NCBI RefSeq assembly: GCF_028275115.1 | Contig: NZ_JAQCNH010000017.1 | Span: 1-53,080 of the forward strand | DNA: 53,080 bases | DNA from: Halorientalis sp. | GTDB lineage: Archaea; Halobacteriota; Halobacteria; Halobacteriales; Haloarculaceae | Direction of reading: 5' to 3' | In this document: one piece after another, positions 9,197 through 18,125 of the stretch | Position numbering within the stretch: position 1 is the stretch's first letter | How the letters are laid out: each line of letters begins with the position of its first letter | Position numbers and translations under genes: made by a program | The notes under the pieces: model-generated | Databases searched by the model: none | The model's input: the letters and a program-made list of their open reading frames with translations, nothing else | Told to the model about the DNA's origin: nothing

Positions 9197-10525
9197 TCAC
9201 GGGGCCCGTTGCCAGCGCCACAGCACCAGACCGCCCTCGTAGAGGACGACAACCGCACCGACGACGACGGCCGCCTCGACCGTCGAGAGGACGGTCACGT
9301 CGACCTGCTGGAGCAGACCCGGGTCGGGACTGGCGAGATAGCCGACGACGACTGCGCCGAACCACACCGGAATACGGAGGCGGGACAGCAGTGTCCTGAC
9401 CCGGTAATCGTAGGTAAGCCGTCGGACGAGGCGATTGATGCCCTCGAAGACACCGATAATGGCGACTCCGACGACGATCGGCGTGGCGGTGGTCAGCCCC
9501 AGAGCGGCGAGGCCGTCAGTCACGACCGGCGGGAACTGGCCGTAGTAGCCCGCCGGCAGCGGAGCCGGACCGAGGACGTAGGCGACGGCCGCAGTGAGCG
9601 TGTACACGAGTGGGCGCAACGACGCAACCTGCTTGACCGCCGAGGTGTGGGCGTCCGCCCCGGTCCACCGGAGCAAGCCCAGTGTCCCCTCGAACAGGAT
9701 AACCATCGTCGCAGCCACCAGAATCGGTGCCATCCCGGTCGGGTCGGGGCTGAAAAAGAAGGCGATTGTGAGGAAGCCACCCCAGAAGTAGATCCGTCGA
9801 GCTTCGAGCCAGCGACGCGTCGTGATGCCCATCATGATAGCAAGCATCACGAACAACGGAATCTGGAAAATGAATGCAAACAGGCCGAGCATCATCACCA
9901 TCAGATTGAACGTCTCGCTCAGGCCGAAAGCGATGACCGCGGCACTTTCCGAGTAGTAGAGAAAGTAGGTGAAAATAGCCGGGAGGACGAGGAAGAACGC
10001 GAAGGCGATGCCGACGCCCGCGAGGACCAGACTGGTCGGGACCGCCGCGAGGTAGTATTTCCGCTCGCGGGGGTAGAGTCCGGGACGCATGAACAGGTAC
10101 GTCTCGTAGACGAACACCGGGAGCGCGACGATGAAGCCGGCCAGCGTCGAAACCTTCAATCGGGCGATCATCAGCGAGAGTGGGTGATACACGCGAGGGC
10201 AGGACGAGGCGGTCGCGCCGGCCGGCGGCGGGCACTGCGAGGCTACGCCCGGGAGAAACGAGAACCACAGGAACGTGATCAGACGGTCGGCGAACGGGAA
10301 GGCGACACCCCCGACGACGGCCATCGCAAGGACGACAACGCCCAGCCGACGGACCATCTCCTCGATGTGTTCCGTCAAGGGCATCTCCTCGTCGTCAGGC
10401 GCGCCTGGCGTCCCGGCTCCGGTGCCCGTGCCCGTGCCCGGTGGCTCGCCACCGGGTGTCGGGTCCGGACGGTCGGGACCCTCGATGTCCACCTCCGAGT
10501 AAAGTCCCGGTTCGCCGTCGCTCAT
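9197..10525 (-). CDS. tatC: Twin-arginine translocase TatC (single-domain TatCo type)
   Basis: 442-residue membrane protein, the receptor for twin-arginine signal peptides, which carry most exported proteins in haloarchaea. ATG 10525 (MSDGEPGLYS) is chosen because it starts an acidic Pro/Gly-rich cytoplasmic leader of about 45 residues and has a TATA-like box 25-35 bp upstream. The TatC core begins at MPLTEHIEEM and has six membrane segments. The diagnostic loop VYETYLFMRPGLYPRER keeps the Glu known to contact the RR motif. After the core (about residue 290) there are further hydrophobic segments to the C-terminus that ordinary bacterial TatC lacks. It is divergent from tatCt across 108 bp. 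Confidence 0.95.
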   Translation of the reverse strand: MSDGEPGLYSEVDIEGPDRPDPTPGGEPPGTGTGTGAGTPGAPDDEEMPLTEHIEEMVRRLGVVVLAMAVVGGVAFPFADRLITFLWFSFLPGVASQCPPPAGATASSCPRVYHPLSLMIARLKVSTLAGFIVALPVFVYETYLFMRPGLYPRERKYYLAAVPTSLVLAGVGIAFAFFLVLPAIFTYFLYYSESAAVIAFGLSETFNLMVMMLGLFAFIFQIPLFVMLAIMMGITTRRWLEARRIYFWGGFLTIAFFFSPDPTGMAPILVAATMVILFEGTLGLLRWTGADAHTSAVKQVASLRPLVYTLTAAVAYVLGPAPLPAGYYGQFPPVVTDGLAALGLTTATPIVVGVAIIGVFEGINRLVRRLTYDYRVRTLLSRLRIPVWFGAVVVGYLASPDPGLLQQVDVTVLSTVEAAVVVGAVVVLYEGGLVLWRWQRAP

Positions 10526-10549
10526 GTAGCGGTCAGTAGCTGGTGGGGT

Positions 10550-10560
10550 GTTGTAAACTT
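10550..10560 (-). promoter_or_regulatory. TATA-like element for tatCo
   Basis: The minus strand reads AAGTTTACAAC, ending 25 bp upstream of ATG 10525. It lies in the 108-bp divergent region shared with tatCt. Confidence 0.5.
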
Positions 10561-10590
10561 TCTTTTCCCGGGTCCGGCTGACCACACGTA

Positions 10591-10608
10591 TCGAAAAGGT
10601 TGATAATG
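10591..10608 (+). promoter_or_regulatory. BRE and TATA-like element for tatCt
   Basis: TCGAAAAG followed by GTTGATAATG resembles an archaeal BRE plus TATA pair, and the ATG of tatCt begins 26 bp downstream at 10634. A nearly leaderless transcript is expected. Confidence 0.55.
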
Positions 10609-10633
10609 GGGTGTCGGCAACGTTCGCACGACA

Positions 10634-12853
10634 ATGTCCGGGGCGATCGACGAGGACACCCGCCGAGCCGTCAGCAGCGGTCGCCAGACGATTGGAGCGA
10701 TGCTGTCGGCCGCACAATCACATCTCCAGAAGGTGTTCATTGTCGCCGTACTCGGCCTCATGGGGACCATCTACGCCCTCCGGGAGTTCGGCTGGACCGT
10801 CCTGAAACGGGACCTGTTCGCCCGACTGGCCGCGGAGCACCCGGAAGCGTTCGAGTCGACCGAAATTGTCGCCCGAACCCCTTTCGACGTCATTCTGTTA
10901 CAGGTGAAAATCGGTCTTGTCGTCGGCCTCCTGCTCGCGGTGCCGTTCTTCCTGTGGTATTCGCGGGACGGGCTCAGGCAGCGCGGCCTCTGGCCCGGCG
11001 AGCGCGTCGCCCGCTGGAAGGTCGCCCTGACCATACTCATGGCCGTCGGGTTGTTCGCCGTCGGCGTCTCCTACGGCTACCTGATCTTTTTCCCCATTAT
11101 GTTCGATTTCCTGGCGGCCAACGCCTACAACGTCGGGTTTCAGCCCACTTACTCCATCGTCAAGTGGGCCGAGTTCGTCTTCCTGCTGACGGTCTCGTTC
11201 GGGCTGGCAGCACAGCTACCTCTGGCGATGAGCGCGCTGGCATACTCGGGAATCGTGCCGTATGAGACGTTCCGGGACAGGTGGCGCTACGCCGTCCTCG
11301 CCATCTTCGTCTTCGGCGCCCTGTTCTCCCCGCCCGAACCGTTCACCCAGATCATGTGGGCGATCCCGCTGCTCGTCCTCTATGCCTTCTCGCTCCAGTT
11401 GACCAAGATCGTCGTCATCGCCAAACGGAGCGGGAGCGAGGTGGATGTCCCGGGAGTCGCCCGCGACCGCTGGAACGTTCTGGCGGGCGTGACGTTCCTC
11501 GCTGGCGTCGGTGTCTACGCCTTCTTCACCCGTGGCGGCGTCGCCGCGTCCAACCGCGCGGTCGCCGCGCTGCCGTTCGAGACCTCGTTCCGCGTGGCCC
11601 GGGCCGGCCAGGTGCTCGGACTCCCGGACGACATCGCGGCGGCGCTGTTCGGGGCCGTCGCTGGCCTGTTCGTGGCCGGCGTCGCGTTGTTCGTCTTCCT
11701 CGGACGGGCCCTCGATGCGGCCGACCAGGCGAAGGTCACCGGCCCGGCACCGGCCAGCACCGGCGCGCCTGCGGACATCTCCCTCGAGGCGCTCGATGCA
11801 GGCGGCGTCCGGGCGGCCCCGCCGGAAGCCTTCGCCGACCTCTCGGAGGACGACGCCGTCGTCAAAGCTCGCGCCGCCATGGACGCAGACGAGACCGAGA
11901 AGGCACAGGCCATCCTCGACCGGTACGACGAGGTACAGGCCCAACTCGAAGCCCGCGAACAATCGACAGAGAGCAACGAAGACGACCCGGCGGACGACGA
12001 GTCCGGGACGGCCACGGCGACCGCCGCAGGCATGGTCGACGCCTTCACCGAGGAGGAGACGACAGAGGAGGACCTCGGCGGCTACTACTACGACGCCGCC
12101 TTCATTCTGGAGTCGCTGACCTCCAAGGCATTCCGGCTGGTGGGCCTGTTCATGATCGTGTTGGCCGGTTCCTTCGTCTGGCTCTATCGGGGCGGAATCC
12201 GTGAGGTGAAAAACACGTTCTTCAGCCAGGTGCCCGCCAGCGTCGGCGGAAGCATCGACATCGTCACGCTCCATCCCGTCGAGGCGCTCATCTTCCAGAT
12301 CAAGTTCTCGACGCTGCTGGCCGTCGTCACGACGCTGCCACTCCTGCTGTACTACGCCTGGCCGTCGATGAAAGAACGAGGCTGGGTTCGGGGCGACTCC
12401 CGCGTGATGCTCGTCTGGGGCGGGTCGCTGGTCGTCGGTCTGGTACTCGGGAGCGTTCTCGGTTTTCTCTACATCGCGCCCGCCATTATCTCCTGGTTGG
12501 CCGCCGACACCATCGGCGCGAACATGGTGATCGCCTACCGGATCAACAACTTCGGCTGGCTCGTCATCTACACGACCGTCGGAATCGGCCTCCTGCTGGA
12601 GGTCCCCGTCTCGATGGCGCTGTTCCACGTCGGCGGGGTGGCCCCCTACCGCACTCAGCGCAAATACTGGCGGGAGGTCGTCGTCGCGATATTCGGTCTC
12701 GCGGCGTTCGTCTCGCCTCGTGGCATGTTCACGATGCTGTTGATGGCGGTCCCCGCCGCACTGGCGTATCTCGCCGGTCTGGGCCTGCTGTGGCTGATTA
12801 CATTCGGCGGCCGAGGTGGCCGGCCACAGCCGCAGGAACCGCGCGTGGAGTGA
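10634..12853 (+). CDS. tatCt: Fused double TatC (haloarchaeal TatCt)
   Basis: 739-residue protein with two TatC-like domains in one chain, as known for TatCt of haloarchaea, where it is essential. Domain 1 spans about residues 20-265. Two extra membrane segments (about 280-305 and 335-365) follow, then a cytoplasmic acidic linker (about 370-485) rich in Asp, Glu and Thr. Domain 2 spans about 490-735. At the position of the RR-signal-contacting Glu of TatC, domain 1 has WYSRDGLRQRG and domain 2 has YYAWPSMKERG, so neither copy keeps the YE pair seen in TatCo. This suggests that signal recognition rests with TatCo. No tatA gene is adjacent. Confidence 0.95.
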   Translation: MSGAIDEDTRRAVSSGRQTIGAMLSAAQSHLQKVFIVAVLGLMGTIYALREFGWTVLKRDLFARLAAEHPEAFESTEIVARTPFDVILLQVKIGLVVGLLLAVPFFLWYSRDGLRQRGLWPGERVARWKVALTILMAVGLFAVGVSYGYLIFFPIMFDFLAANAYNVGFQPTYSIVKWAEFVFLLTVSFGLAAQLPLAMSALAYSGIVPYETFRDRWRYAVLAIFVFGALFSPPEPFTQIMWAIPLLVLYAFSLQLTKIVVIAKRSGSEVDVPGVARDRWNVLAGVTFLAGVGVYAFFTRGGVAASNRAVAALPFETSFRVARAGQVLGLPDDIAAALFGAVAGLFVAGVALFVFLGRALDAADQAKVTGPAPASTGAPADISLEALDAGGVRAAPPEAFADLSEDDAVVKARAAMDADETEKAQAILDRYDEVQAQLEAREQSTESNEDDPADDESGTATATAAGMVDAFTEEETTEEDLGGYYYDAAFILESLTSKAFRLVGLFMIVLAGSFVWLYRGGIREVKNTFFSQVPASVGGSIDIVTLHPVEALIFQIKFSTLLAVVTTLPLLLYYAWPSMKERGWVRGDSRVMLVWGGSLVVGLVLGSVLGFLYIAPAIISWLAADTIGANMVIAYRINNFGWLVIYTTVGIGLLLEVPVSMALFHVGGVAPYRTQRKYWREVVVAIFGLAAFVSPRGMFTMLLMAVPAALAYLAGLGLLWLITFGGRGGRPQPQEPRVE

Positions 12854-13390
12854 CCCGCAGGTGAACTCCCCTGCCCTACCGCGCTCGGGACTCCCCGCCC
12901 CTCGCTTGTGAGGACAGGGCCTCCTGGTTCTGTGTCGGAATTTATCCCCGACGTGGGCACATTGACTCCGGACTCCGCAGGCGACGTTCCGTCACAGGTG
13001 GTTCGGAGTGTCCCACTCATACCGAATGGACACTCGACGACAACCGACAGTTCGCGCTTCTTCTCGCGCTTGAACACCATCGGAGGCGTGACGAGCATCG
13101 TCCCAGTCCCACCAACGTCGGCCAGAGGGGTAGTACGGCCATGCCGTGCAGTGAAACTACAACGATGACAGCGCTGTATCCCCGCCCTACTCACTCGCTC
13201 CGCTCGTTCCGTGCGGACGGGGGCTTAGTGCCTATAATCAGCTAGCTCCGGACTACCCGGCTGCGCACCGGGACCGGCCACTGACTCGCTCCGTCTGTCG
13301 GCGTGCAGTCCACACCCCATAGGAACCGATAGCCCGGTACCGTGAGCACCGGGGAAAACGATTAACCCGTGCTTCCGGTATTATTCCGGT
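12854..13390. mobile_element. Non-coding 537-bp region, possible insertion-element remnant
   Basis: No acidic protein can be read here on either strand. The minus strand keeps a stretch that translates without stops (FKREKKRELSVVVECPFGM at about 13070-13010) but is not a recognised domain. At 13180-13220 a structured segment (GTATCCCCGCCC, then ACTCGCTCCGCTCG, then GGACGGGGGCTT) can pair CCCCG with CGGGG across the interval, and it is followed by TAGTGCC. These features resemble the structured ends of haloarchaeal IS200/IS605-type elements, but no transposase is left, so this is only a suggestion. The promoter of the RHH gene must lie near 13345-13385 (GGAAAACGATTAACC). Confidence 0.35.
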
Positions 13391-13564
13391 ATGCCCAAGA
13401 TAAGCGTCGAAGTGCCTCAAGAGTTGCTGGCGGACCTGGACGACCACGTCGGAAAAGAGGGGAAGTTCGTCAACCGGAGCGAGGCGATTCGGGCGTCGAT
13501 CCGGAAGACGCTGGACATGCTCGACGAGATCGACCAGCGACAGGGCCGGCTCGATGACGAGTGA
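13391..13564 (+). CDS. Small ribbon-helix-helix (CopG-type) regulator
   Basis: 57-residue protein beginning MPKISVEVPQELLADLDDHV, a textbook RHH strand followed by helix 1, then NRSEAIRASIRKTLDML as helix 2 and an acidic tail. RHH proteins dimerise and bind operators through the paired N-terminal strands. ATG 13391 is the only sensible start. Its last 11 bp overlap the first codons of the YhhQ-type gene, so the two are translationally coupled. It probably regulates that transporter or its own operon; this is inferred from position only. Confidence 0.88.
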   Translation: MPKISVEVPQELLADLDDHVGKEGKFVNRSEAIRASIRKTLDMLDEIDQRQGRLDDE

Positions 13565-14285
13565 GCGACCACGGCTGGCGGTCCCGCAGGTCGCCCTGCT
13601 CGCGCTGTTCGTCACGGCGCTCGTCACCGCACAGGTGACAGCTGCGAAGATACTCGCGTTCTCGCTTCCAGTGTCGTTGCCGGTGACCGGAGCCACGCTC
13701 TCCCTGCCGGGGGCGGCGTTGGCCTACGCGCTCACCTTCTTCGCCTCGGACTGTTACGCCGAACTGTACGGCAAACGGGCCGCGCAGGTGATGGTCAACG
13801 TCGCCTTCCTCATGAACTTCATCCTGCTCGCGCTGGTCTGGAGCACCATCCTCGCGCCGGCCGCGGCGACCAGCGTTGACCCCACGCAGTTCCGGCAGGT
13901 ACTGGGTGCGAGCACGAACATCGTGATCGCGAGCCTGGCGGCGTACATCGTGAGTCAGAACTGGGACGTGATCGTCTTCCACCGGCTCCGCGAAGCCACC
14001 GACGGCGAACAGTTGTGGCTCCGCAACGTCGCCTCGACGGCCTCCAGCCAGCTGCTCGATACGGTGATATTCGTCGCACTCGGGTTCCTGCTCGTCCCCT
14101 CTGTGCTGGGTATCGGCGTCGCGGCCCCCCTGCCAGTGGTCGCCAGTCTGATCGTCGGCCAGTATCTGCTGAAACTCCTGATTGCACTGGTCGACACGCC
14201 GTTCGTCTACGCCGTCGTCGCGTTCGTCCGGTTGCGCGAACGGCCGGCCGACCCGGCCCCTGCACCCGACCGCGAGGCACCGTAG
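13554..14285 (+). CDS. yhhQ: YhhQ/VUT-family transporter (queuosine/archaeosine precursor uptake)
   Basis: 243-residue membrane protein with about six hydrophobic helices. The family's conserved features are visible: FFASDCYAELYGKRAAQV after the second or third helix, QNWDVIVFHRLR in the middle and NVASTASSQLLDTVIFV near the C-terminus. YhhQ imports 7-deazaguanine precursors; in archaea these feed archaeosine synthesis, so a salvage role is likely. Start ATG 13554 overlaps the upstream RHH gene by 11 bp. It ends one base before the convergent rlmE. Confidence 0.9.
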   Translation: MTSERPRLAVPQVALLALFVTALVTAQVTAAKILAFSLPVSLPVTGATLSLPGAALAYALTFFASDCYAELYGKRAAQVMVNVAFLMNFILLALVWSTILAPAAATSVDPTQFRQVLGASTNIVIASLAAYIVSQNWDVIVFHRLREATDGEQLWLRNVASTASSQLLDTVIFVALGFLLVPSVLGIGVAAPLPVVASLIVGQYLLKLLIALVDTPFVYAVVAFVRLRERPADPAPAPDREAP

Positions 14286-14286
14286 C

Positions 14287-15045
14287 TCACTCGACGGACC
14301 GTGCGAAGGCGTACGTCGGTTTGACCTCCTCGACCTGCACGTCGACGGTCGCACCTTCCTCCGCGCCGGAGACGAACAGCGTGTAGCCTTCGATCTTGGC
14401 GATGCCGTCGCCCTCGTGGCCCGTATCGACGATGTCGACGGTCACCGTGTCGCCCTCGGCGACGGGCGCGGTGAGTCGCCCCTTTGCCACCAGAAACAAC
14501 TCCGACGACGCCTCTCGGGAGGCGTCGGGACGGACCTCGCGGACGTACTCGAACTCGGGTTCGATGTCCGCCTGCAGGTCGGCCAGGTCCTGCCCGTCGA
14601 ACACCTTGGCCACGAAGTCTCCGCCCGGCCCGAGCAGGTCCAGGGCGACTTCGAGCGCCTGCCGGACGAGGTGGACCGACCGGGCGTGGTCAAGGTCGTA
14701 CTCGCCGGTCATGTTCGGCGCCATGTCCGAACAGACCACGTCGGCCTCCCCGACCATCTCGCGTACCTCGTCTTTGGTCGAGTCCTCCGTGATATCGCCC
14801 CGGACAGTTTCGACCCCGTCGAGGGCGTCGATCCGCTGGCGGTCGACGCCGACCACGGTACCGGTGTCGCCGACCGCCTGCTGGGCAACCTGGAGCCACC
14901 CACCGGGAGCGGCCCCCAGGTCCACGACCGTTGCGCCCTCGTCGAGCAGGGTCGCCGTCGCGTCGAGTTGCGTGAGCTTGTAGGCCGACCGGGAGCGGTA
15001 CCCCTCTTGTTTGGCACGGTTGAAATACTCGTCTTTGTGTGTCAT
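14287..15045 (-). CDS. rlmE: 23S rRNA uridine-2'-O-methyltransferase RlmE (FtsJ) with TRAM domain
   Basis: 252 residues. The FtsJ methyltransferase domain covers about 1-190, with the SAM motif VVDLGAAPGGW and the K-D-K-E tetrad recognisable in SAYK, CSDMAP, VAKVF and SSELF. A C-terminal TRAM domain (about 195-250, VAEGDTVTVDIVDTGHEGDG) adds RNA-binding ability and is typical of the archaeal version. It methylates the ribose of a conserved uridine in the 23S rRNA A-loop. Start ATG 15045 (MTHKDEYFNRAKQEG) fits the family N-terminus. Confidence 0.94.
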   Translation of the reverse strand: MTHKDEYFNRAKQEGYRSRSAYKLTQLDATATLLDEGATVVDLGAAPGGWLQVAQQAVGDTGTVVGVDRQRIDALDGVETVRGDITEDSTKDEVREMVGEADVVCSDMAPNMTGEYDLDHARSVHLVRQALEVALDLLGPGGDFVAKVFDGQDLADLQADIEPEFEYVREVRPDASREASSELFLVAKGRLTAPVAEGDTVTVDIVDTGHEGDGIAKIEGYTLFVSGAEEGATVDVQVEEVKPTYAFARSVE

Positions 15046-15428
15046 CTGATTGTCCGGTGTAACCCATCGAGCGGTTTACGCGTATCGTTCGCCCCGCCCG
15101 GTCCGTCGGTCAGGTCCAGGTCGGCGGGCAGGGCCGGTCGGTCCGCAGTCACCCCTCGAAAATACCGAGGCCAGCCGCCCGCACCAGCACCCGCCAGCGA
15201 CTCGGTACCGACTCGACGAAGCCGACCGGCGTCGATTTCAATCCGCTCGACGGTCTCCGACGGACCGGCGCGACCAGCACCGCTTGATCGGCGGGACGCA
15301 AGCGGGTTGGACTGCCGTGGAGCCCGGGCGTACCCTGGTTTCGGGGGCTGAGCTGGGTTACGCTCTGTCCCAGACCGGGAACGGAAAGACGGGACTTTTT
15401 AACAAATGGGGGCGTAGCCGGGAGCAAG
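15046..15428. other. 383-bp divergent intergenic region, rlmE/PCNA
   Basis: Both promoters lie here. The PCNA TATA-like CTTTTTAAC is at 15395-15403. The middle (about 15090-15390) has open frames on both strands, but all are basic and Arg/Pro-rich. I see no tRNA fold and no protein family. Confidence 0.5.
15395..15403 (+). promoter_or_regulatory. TATA-like element of the PCNA gene
   Basis: CTTTTTAAC ends 26 bp upstream of ATG 15429, the normal archaeal promoter spacing for a leaderless mRNA. Confidence 0.65.
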
Positions 15429-16172
15429 ATGTTCAACGCTATCGTGAGTGCAGACACACTCGGGGCGACGCTCGACTCCGTGAGCGTCCTGGTGGACGAG
15501 TGCAAGATCCACCTCACGGACGAGGGGATCGAGATCCGGGCGGTCGACCCGGCCAACGTCGGGATGGTCGACCTCCGGCTCGACGCCACGACCTTCGAGT
15601 CCTACGAAACCGACGGCGGGATCATCGGTGTCAATCTCTCGCGGCTCGAGGAGTTCGCCGGCATGGCCGACTCGGGACAGCTGGTCCGGCTGGAACTCGA
15701 CGAGGAGACCCGGAAACTGCACGTCCAGATCGACGGGCTGGAAGGGACGCTGGCACTGATCGACCCCGACTCGATCCGACAGGAGCCCGACCTTCCCGAC
15801 CTGGACCTGCCCGCGAGAATCGTGCTCGAAGGCAGGGACATCGACCGCGCGGTCACCGCTGCCGACATGGTCTCCGACCACATCGCACTCGGTGTCGAAA
15901 CCGACGACGAGGTGTTCTACGTCGACGCCGAGGGCGACACCGACGACGTGCACTTCGAGCTCGGCCGGGACGACCTCATCGACCTCGTATCGGGTGACGC
16001 TCACTCGCTGTTCTCGCTCGACTACCTCAAAGACATGGACAAGGCCATTCCGAAGAACGCCGAAATCGAGATGGAACTCGGCGAGGAGTTCCCTGTCAAG
16101 ATGCACTTCGACATCGCGGAAGGCGACGGTAACGTAACGTACATGCTCGCCCCGCGCATACAAAGCGACTGA
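15429..16172 (+). CDS. pcn: DNA polymerase sliding clamp PCNA
   Basis: 247-residue full-length clamp. The N-terminal [19 protein letters not shown] and the two repeated halves of the ring fold are present; [17 protein letters not shown] and the interdomain linker region around [10 protein letters not shown] are typical. The surface is very acidic. It encircles DNA and tethers polymerases, RFC, Fen1 and other PIP-box proteins. It is a single gene with its own promoter; the FNT-Usp gene follows after 65 bp without an obvious TATA box, so read-through is possible. Confidence 0.97.
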   Translation: MFNAIVSADTLGATLDSVSVLVDECKIHLTDEGIEIRAVDPANVGMVDLRLDATTFESYETDGGIIGVNLSRLEEFAGMADSGQLVRLELDEETRKLHVQIDGLEGTLALIDPDSIRQEPDLPDLDLPARIVLEGRDIDRAVTAADMVSDHIALGVETDDEVFYVDAEGDTDDVHFELGRDDLIDLVSGDAHSLFSLDYLKDMDKAIPKNAEIEMELGEEFPVKMHFDIAEGDGNVTYMLAPRIQSD

Positions 16173-16237
16173 ACAGGCAACCGACCGGAGTTACCCTCTC
16201 AGCTTCCGTCTCTCTCCTCTCCAACTTCTGATCAATC

Positions 16238-18067
16238 ATGGTTACACCCGACGACAGGCCGCCAGAGCACGACCCCGAGACCGAGGAAACAGTTCGCGAG
16301 GCCGTCGAGAGCTCCCGGAGCGGCGCGCCGGCGGTCGGCCGGGTCGTCCGCGACCGGTTCTCGACAGACGAGGTGTTTCAGCGCATCATTGCCGCAGCCG
16401 ACGAGGAGATCACCTCCGGCAGCCGGGAGCTCTTTTTCAGCGGCCTCGCCGCGGGGTTCGCCATCACCATCACCTTCCTGCTCTACGCCTCGCTGACAGC
16501 CTCGACCGGTGGGGACACGATACTGAGCGTGATGCTCTATCCACTCGGGTTCATTTATATTATCATCGGCGGGTACCAGCTGTTCACCGAGAACACGCTG
16601 CCGCCGGTGGCGCTGACACTGGAGCGGCTGGCGTCAATCCCGGCGCTGTTACGCAACTGGGCCGTCGTGCTGACGGGTAATTTCGCCGGGGGCGCGCTGG
16701 GCGCGATTGCGCTGGTGTTCGGCGGTGTCCTCTCGCCCGAGGCGGCGACAGCGGCGACGTCGCTGGCCCAAAAGGGTGTCACGACGGCGTGGTGGCCGCT
16801 GTTCACCAAGGCCGCGTTCGCCGGGCTGATCGTTGCCGGGGTCGTCTGGGTGGAGTACGCCGCTCGCGATACGGTCTCACGACTGGTGGTGATCTACCTG
16901 GCGTTCCTGGCGATCCCGCTCGGTGGGCTCTATCACTCCGTGGTCTCGTTCACCGAGATGGTGTATCTGGTGGTACGCGGCGACCTCGCCTTCCTGACCG
17001 GACTGGTCGACTTCGTCCTCCCGGTCCTCTTGGGCAACACCGTCGGCGGGGTCGTGTTGGTGACGGTCGTCAACTACTTCCAGACGACCGAGACCCGGCT
17101 CGAATCGGCCCGGTTCGAGGGCGCGACGCGGCAGCTCTCGGTCCGAGAGTGGCTACTCGGCGGCTCCGTCGGCCGTTCGTACGTCCCCCTGATAGACACA
17201 GTCGAACCCGCCACGGAGAACGGCGATCGCCACCGTGTCATCGTACCAATCGCCAACCCTCGGACGGAGCAACACCTCGTCGAACTGGCCTGTATGCTCG
17301 CCCGCGGCTACGACGGGGCGACCGTCCAAGTCGTTCACGTCGTGCAGAAACCTGACCAGAGCGTACAGGGGTACGGGGGCTCGAACAGCCGGCAGATTAT
17401 CGGCGAGTCCGAACAGCTTCTCGACCCACTCCACGAAATCGCGGCGGACTACGACGTCAGGTTCGAGACTTCGACGGTCGTCTCACACCGCTCGTTCGAG
17501 GAGCTTTTCGACATCGTCCGGCGCAAGGACGCCGACACCGTGGTGATGGGGTGGAGCGAAGACCGTCTCTGGACGGCGGCCCGGTCGGACCGGTCGCTGA
17601 GCGACCTCACGCGCCGACTCCCCAGTGACTTCCTGGTGCTCAAAGACCGCGGGCTGAACACGTCTCGGGTTCTCCTGCCGACCGACGGCGGACAGAACTG
17701 TGAGCTGAGCGCGTCGGTGGCGCGCACACTCCGGACTGTCCCGGGGGTGTCGGTGGAGCTGCTCAACGTCGTCGACGGGCCCGAGGAGCGCGAGGCCGGC
17801 GAACGGTTCCTCGCCGACTGGGCCGTCGAGCAGGACCTCGCCGGGGCGATGATGACCGTCGACGAGTCCGGCGACGTGGAGACGGCCATCGAGAGCGCGG
17901 CCGAGGACGCGTCGCTCGTGATCATGGGCGCGACCGAACGCGGCCTGCTCTCGCGGCTGGTCGCGGACTCCCTGCACATGGACGTGGTCGACGAGGTGGA
18001 CGTGTCGGTGCTCCTGACCGAGCGCGAGGGTGGCGGGCTCCGTGAGCGGCTGTTCGGCCGTCGGTAA
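16238..18067 (+). CDS. Formate/nitrite-type (FNT) channel fused to two Usp domains
   Basis: 609 residues. After an acidic cytoplasmic leader (1-60), residues about 65-285 form the six-helix FNT channel. The pore His is retained in GLYHSVVSFTEM (about residue 233), and the closing helix motif LGNTVGGVVLVTVVNYF matches the family. FNT proteins pass formate, nitrite, hydrosulfide or lactate. Residues about 325-465 and 475-600 are two universal stress (UspA) domains. The second keeps a partial nucleotide loop (MGATERGLLSRLVADS); the first is degenerate. The architecture suggests a channel gated by nucleotide or stress state through its cytoplasmic Usp pair. Substrate is not readable from sequence. 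Confidence 0.9.
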   Translation: MVTPDDRPPEHDPETEETVREAVESSRSGAPAVGRVVRDRFSTDEVFQRIIAAADEEITSGSRELFFSGLAAGFAITITFLLYASLTASTGGDTILSVMLYPLGFIYIIIGGYQLFTENTLPPVALTLERLASIPALLRNWAVVLTGNFAGGALGAIALVFGGVLSPEAATAATSLAQKGVTTAWWPLFTKAAFAGLIVAGVVWVEYAARDTVSRLVVIYLAFLAIPLGGLYHSVVSFTEMVYLVVRGDLAFLTGLVDFVLPVLLGNTVGGVVLVTVVNYFQTTETRLESARFEGATRQLSVREWLLGGSVGRSYVPLIDTVEPATENGDRHRVIVPIANPRTEQHLVELACMLARGYDGATVQVVHVVQKPDQSVQGYGGSNSRQIIGESEQLLDPLHEIAADYDVRFETSTVVSHRSFEELFDIVRRKDADTVVMGWSEDRLWTAARSDRSLSDLTRRLPSDFLVLKDRGLNTSRVLLPTDGGQNCELSASVARTLRTVPGVSVELLNVVDGPEEREAGERFLADWAVEQDLAGAMMTVDESGDVETAIESAAEDASLVIMGATERGLLSRLVADSLHMDVVDEVDVSVLLTEREGGGLRERLFGRR

Positions 18068-18125
18068 CGCCCGTCACACGCGCGTCTGACGCATGGTTTT
18101 GTACGAGGAGCGACCACACTGGAGC

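Noticed and set aside
9161..10603. 480-codon plus-strand frame over tatCo
   Set aside because: Mirror frame of a clear TatC gene; the product is Arg/Asp/His-rich with no membrane or domain pattern.
11216..12628. 470-codon minus-strand frame over tatCt
   Set aside because: Antisense shadow; composition is typical of reverse-frame halophile DNA.
15149..15589. Minus-strand frame entering the PCNA 5' end
   Set aside because: Basic product overlapping the PCNA promoter and start; no family.
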